This document shows positions 62,610 through 64,000 of a DNA stretch of 64,000 nt, piece by piece. Origin of the DNA: Chloracidobacterium validum. GTDB taxonomy: Bacteria > Acidobacteriota > Blastocatellia > Chloracidobacteriales > Chloracidobacteriaceae. The stretch covers positions 124,001 through 188,000 of the forward strand of contig NZ_CP072649.1 of NCBI RefSeq assembly GCF_018304825.1, read 5' to 3'. The translations under genes were made by a program, and so were the position numbers. Every line of letters begins with the position of its first letter. Positions within the stretch are counted from its first letter, which is position 1. A model generated the notes under the pieces. It was given only the letters and a program-made list of their open reading frames with translations. It was not told where the DNA came from and made no database searches.

Positions 62610-63920
62610 ATGAAGCTTTGGCAGTTTTTGGGGGCCTGGTGGGTTGGTTTGACGCTCCTGACCGGCATGGCAATCGCGCAGGAAACGTCACTGCCACCGG
62701 CGCCACCCCGCGACCTGGTATTTCCAAAACTTGACCTGCCCGGCGATGAGCCACCACCGGAGTGGGTGCGTGGCCTGACGGAACGGGCTGAAAACTACTT
62801 CGTCCTGGGCGCGCGGGCCTTTGACGCGAATCGCTCAGAATCAGCGCGGGAATACTTCAATCTGGCCGTGGATGTCCTGCTTGAATCCCAGACCGGCGCG
62901 CGGGCGCATCCGGCGCTCAACGCCTATTACCGCCAGTTGATCGAGCGGATTCGTTACTACGATTTGCAAATGCAGCAGACCGAGGTGGGTTGGGGCGAGC
63001 AGCGCTTCACGCCTTCACCGCTTGACCTGCTGCGCGATGTGGTGGTCGCGGACGCCGACATTGCCGAGGTTGAAGTGCGCGGCGAGCTGGACTTCACCGC
63101 CGTTGCGGCAACGCCCGAAGTGCGGCGGTTTCTGGCCTACTTCACCCGCGGCGGCGGCCGCGCCACCATTGCCAATGGGTTGCGGCGCAGCGGCCGCTAC
63201 CTTGACATCGCGCGCCGAATCTTTGCTGAGGAAGGCGTCCCGCAGGACCTGGTCTGGCTGGCGCAGGCGGAATCCGGTTGGAGTCCGGGAGCGCTTTCGC
63301 CGGCGGCCGCCTACGGCATTTGGCAGTTCATTCCCTCGACGGGCGCGCGTTTCGGCCTGACGCAAAACGCCTGGATTGACGAGCGGGGGGGGATCGAGCA
63401 GCCGACCCGCGCGGCCGCCCGCTACCTCAAGTGGCTCAACCGGCGCTTCAATGGTGACTGGCTGCTGGCGATGGCGGCATACAACTGTGGGGAAGGAAAT
63501 GTTGAGCGAGCGTTGGCGCGCAGCCGCTACCAGGATTTTTGGTCGCTCCAGCGACAGGGCTTGCTCCCGCGCGAGACGCAAAACTACGTGCCCATCATTC
63601 TTTCGATGATCCTGATCGCCAAGCATCCCGAACTCTACGGCTTTCACAATATCCCACGTGAGGCCCCGCTCCGCTACGATGTCTTGCCGATCACGGCTGC
63701 TGTGGACCTGCGCGCCGTGGCCTCTCAAGCCGGTGTGACGCCGGAAGTCCTGCGCAGCTATAACCCGGAACTACTTACCTACACCGTCCCGGCGAACTAC
63801 CGCCTGCGCGTGCCGCCAGGGCTGCGGTCAGGCGTGCAGACGGCGCTCGTGGCGCTACAGGCCACGCCACAGTCGAAGGGAACCGTCCAAACCCGCCTGG
63901 CCCGCCGGAAGCGTCCCTAG
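62610..63920 (+). CDS. Exported MltD-like lytic transglycosylase
   Basis: The 436-residue protein (ATG 62610) has a signal peptide (FLGAWWVGLTLLTGMAIAQ), a helical N-terminal region and an SLT domain: LVWLAQAESGWSPGALSPAA (catalytic Glu), AAYGIWQFIPSTGARFGL, and AMAAYNCGEGNVERAL. The C-terminal VASQAGVTPEVLRSYNPELL, then PANYRLRVPPG, resembles a single LysM-like peptidoglycan-binding module. It cleaves peptidoglycan strands in the periplasm. The last 80 bases of the window after it show nothing. Confidence 0.9.
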   Translation: MKLWQFLGAWWVGLTLLTGMAIAQETSLPPAPPRDLVFPKLDLPGDEPPPEWVRGLTERAENYFVLGARAFDANRSESAREYFNLAVDVLLESQTGARAHPALNAYYRQLIERIRYYDLQMQQTEVGWGEQRFTPSPLDLLRDVVVADADIAEVEVRGELDFTAVAATPEVRRFLAYFTRGGGRATIANGLRRSGRYLDIARRIFAEEGVPQDLVWLAQAESGWSPGALSPAAAYGIWQFIPSTGARFGLTQNAWIDERGGIEQPTRAAARYLKWLNRRFNGDWLLAMAAYNCGEGNVERALARSRYQDFWSLQRQGLLPRETQNYVPIILSMILIAKHPELYGFHNIPREAPLRYDVLPITAAVDLRAVASQAGVTPEVLRSYNPELLTYTVPANYRLRVPPGLRSGVQTALVALQATPQSKGTVQTRLARRKRP

Positions 63921-64000
63921 CCCGGTCTCGATGACGTGGCTCATCCCCGATGTTTTTCCAGCGTCCCTTCCACCCGGAGCTGGGGCCTGGGTGGGCCTGG

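Overview
This 64 kb window is GC-rich, densely packed chromosomal DNA from a Gram-negative bacterium: kdsB for lipid A-core synthesis, a DsbD-like protein and many signal-peptide proteins are present. Its gene content points to an Acidobacteriota member, most likely near Chloracidobacterium. The grounds are a btaBA betaine-lipid operon, an MGDG-synthase-like glycosyltransferase, an ECF sigma factor of the acidobacterial/planctomycete type beside a Ser/Thr kinase, large secreted TPR-CHAT proteins, and the bacillithiol gene bshB1. That placement is inference. I see no rRNA, tRNA, CRISPR array, insertion sequence, integrase or phage gene.

Layout: 1-2.5 kb holds the end of a flavoprotein gene and btaBA (-). 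2.7-9.5 kb (+) is a signalling cassette: secreted DUF4384 protein, ECF sigma factor, transmembrane Ser/Thr kinase whose outer domain resembles DUF4384, and a secreted TPR-CHAT protease-like protein. 9.6-21 kb (-) is a long co-directional run: a Cys-rich membrane peptide, clpS, a membrane protein, clpA, a protoporphyrinogen-oxidase-like enzyme, a poly-Arg protein, a GH63-like glucosidase, aspS, a D-threonine-aldolase-like enzyme and a small membrane protein. 21.4-27.4 kb (+) carries a UbiB/AarF kinase, tryptophan 2,3-dioxygenase-ridA, the MGDG-type glycosyltransferase, an SDR and mutY. An orphan FliI/SctN-type ATPase (-) follows, then a POT transporter, an alpha/beta hydrolase, acetyl-CoA synthetase and a DsbD-like protein.

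36.1-37.4 kb (-) is msrB-bshB1, which with the DsbD-like gene forms a thiol-redox cluster. 37.5-40.0 kb (+) is a VanX-type dipeptidase translationally overlapping a second Ser/Thr kinase with a zinc ribbon and an unrecognised C-terminal domain. 40.3-42.7 kb is a PHP-domain/GT4 pair ending in a good terminator. 42.9-46.2 kb holds three tandem paralogous secreted proteins of unknown function, followed by a hybrid histidine kinase and a 101-residue protein with an internal repeat. 49.6-51.3 kb (-) is kdsB and livH. 51.4-58.1 kb (+) is selO, a WecA-like transferase with an extra cytosolic domain, malQ, a phosphoesterase and purK. The last part has a DUF3810 protease-like gene, a coiled-coil protein, a zinc-ribbon protein, a Ski2-like helicase lacking its first motor domain, a methyltransferase and a lytic transglycosylase.

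Two features recur across the window. First, many neighbours overlap by 4 bases (ATGA or GTGA), indicating translational coupling. Second, short (10-19 bp) perfect tandem duplications occur in several gaps between genes, in one case carrying the stop codons of two convergent genes and in another forming an in-frame extension beyond a stop codon.
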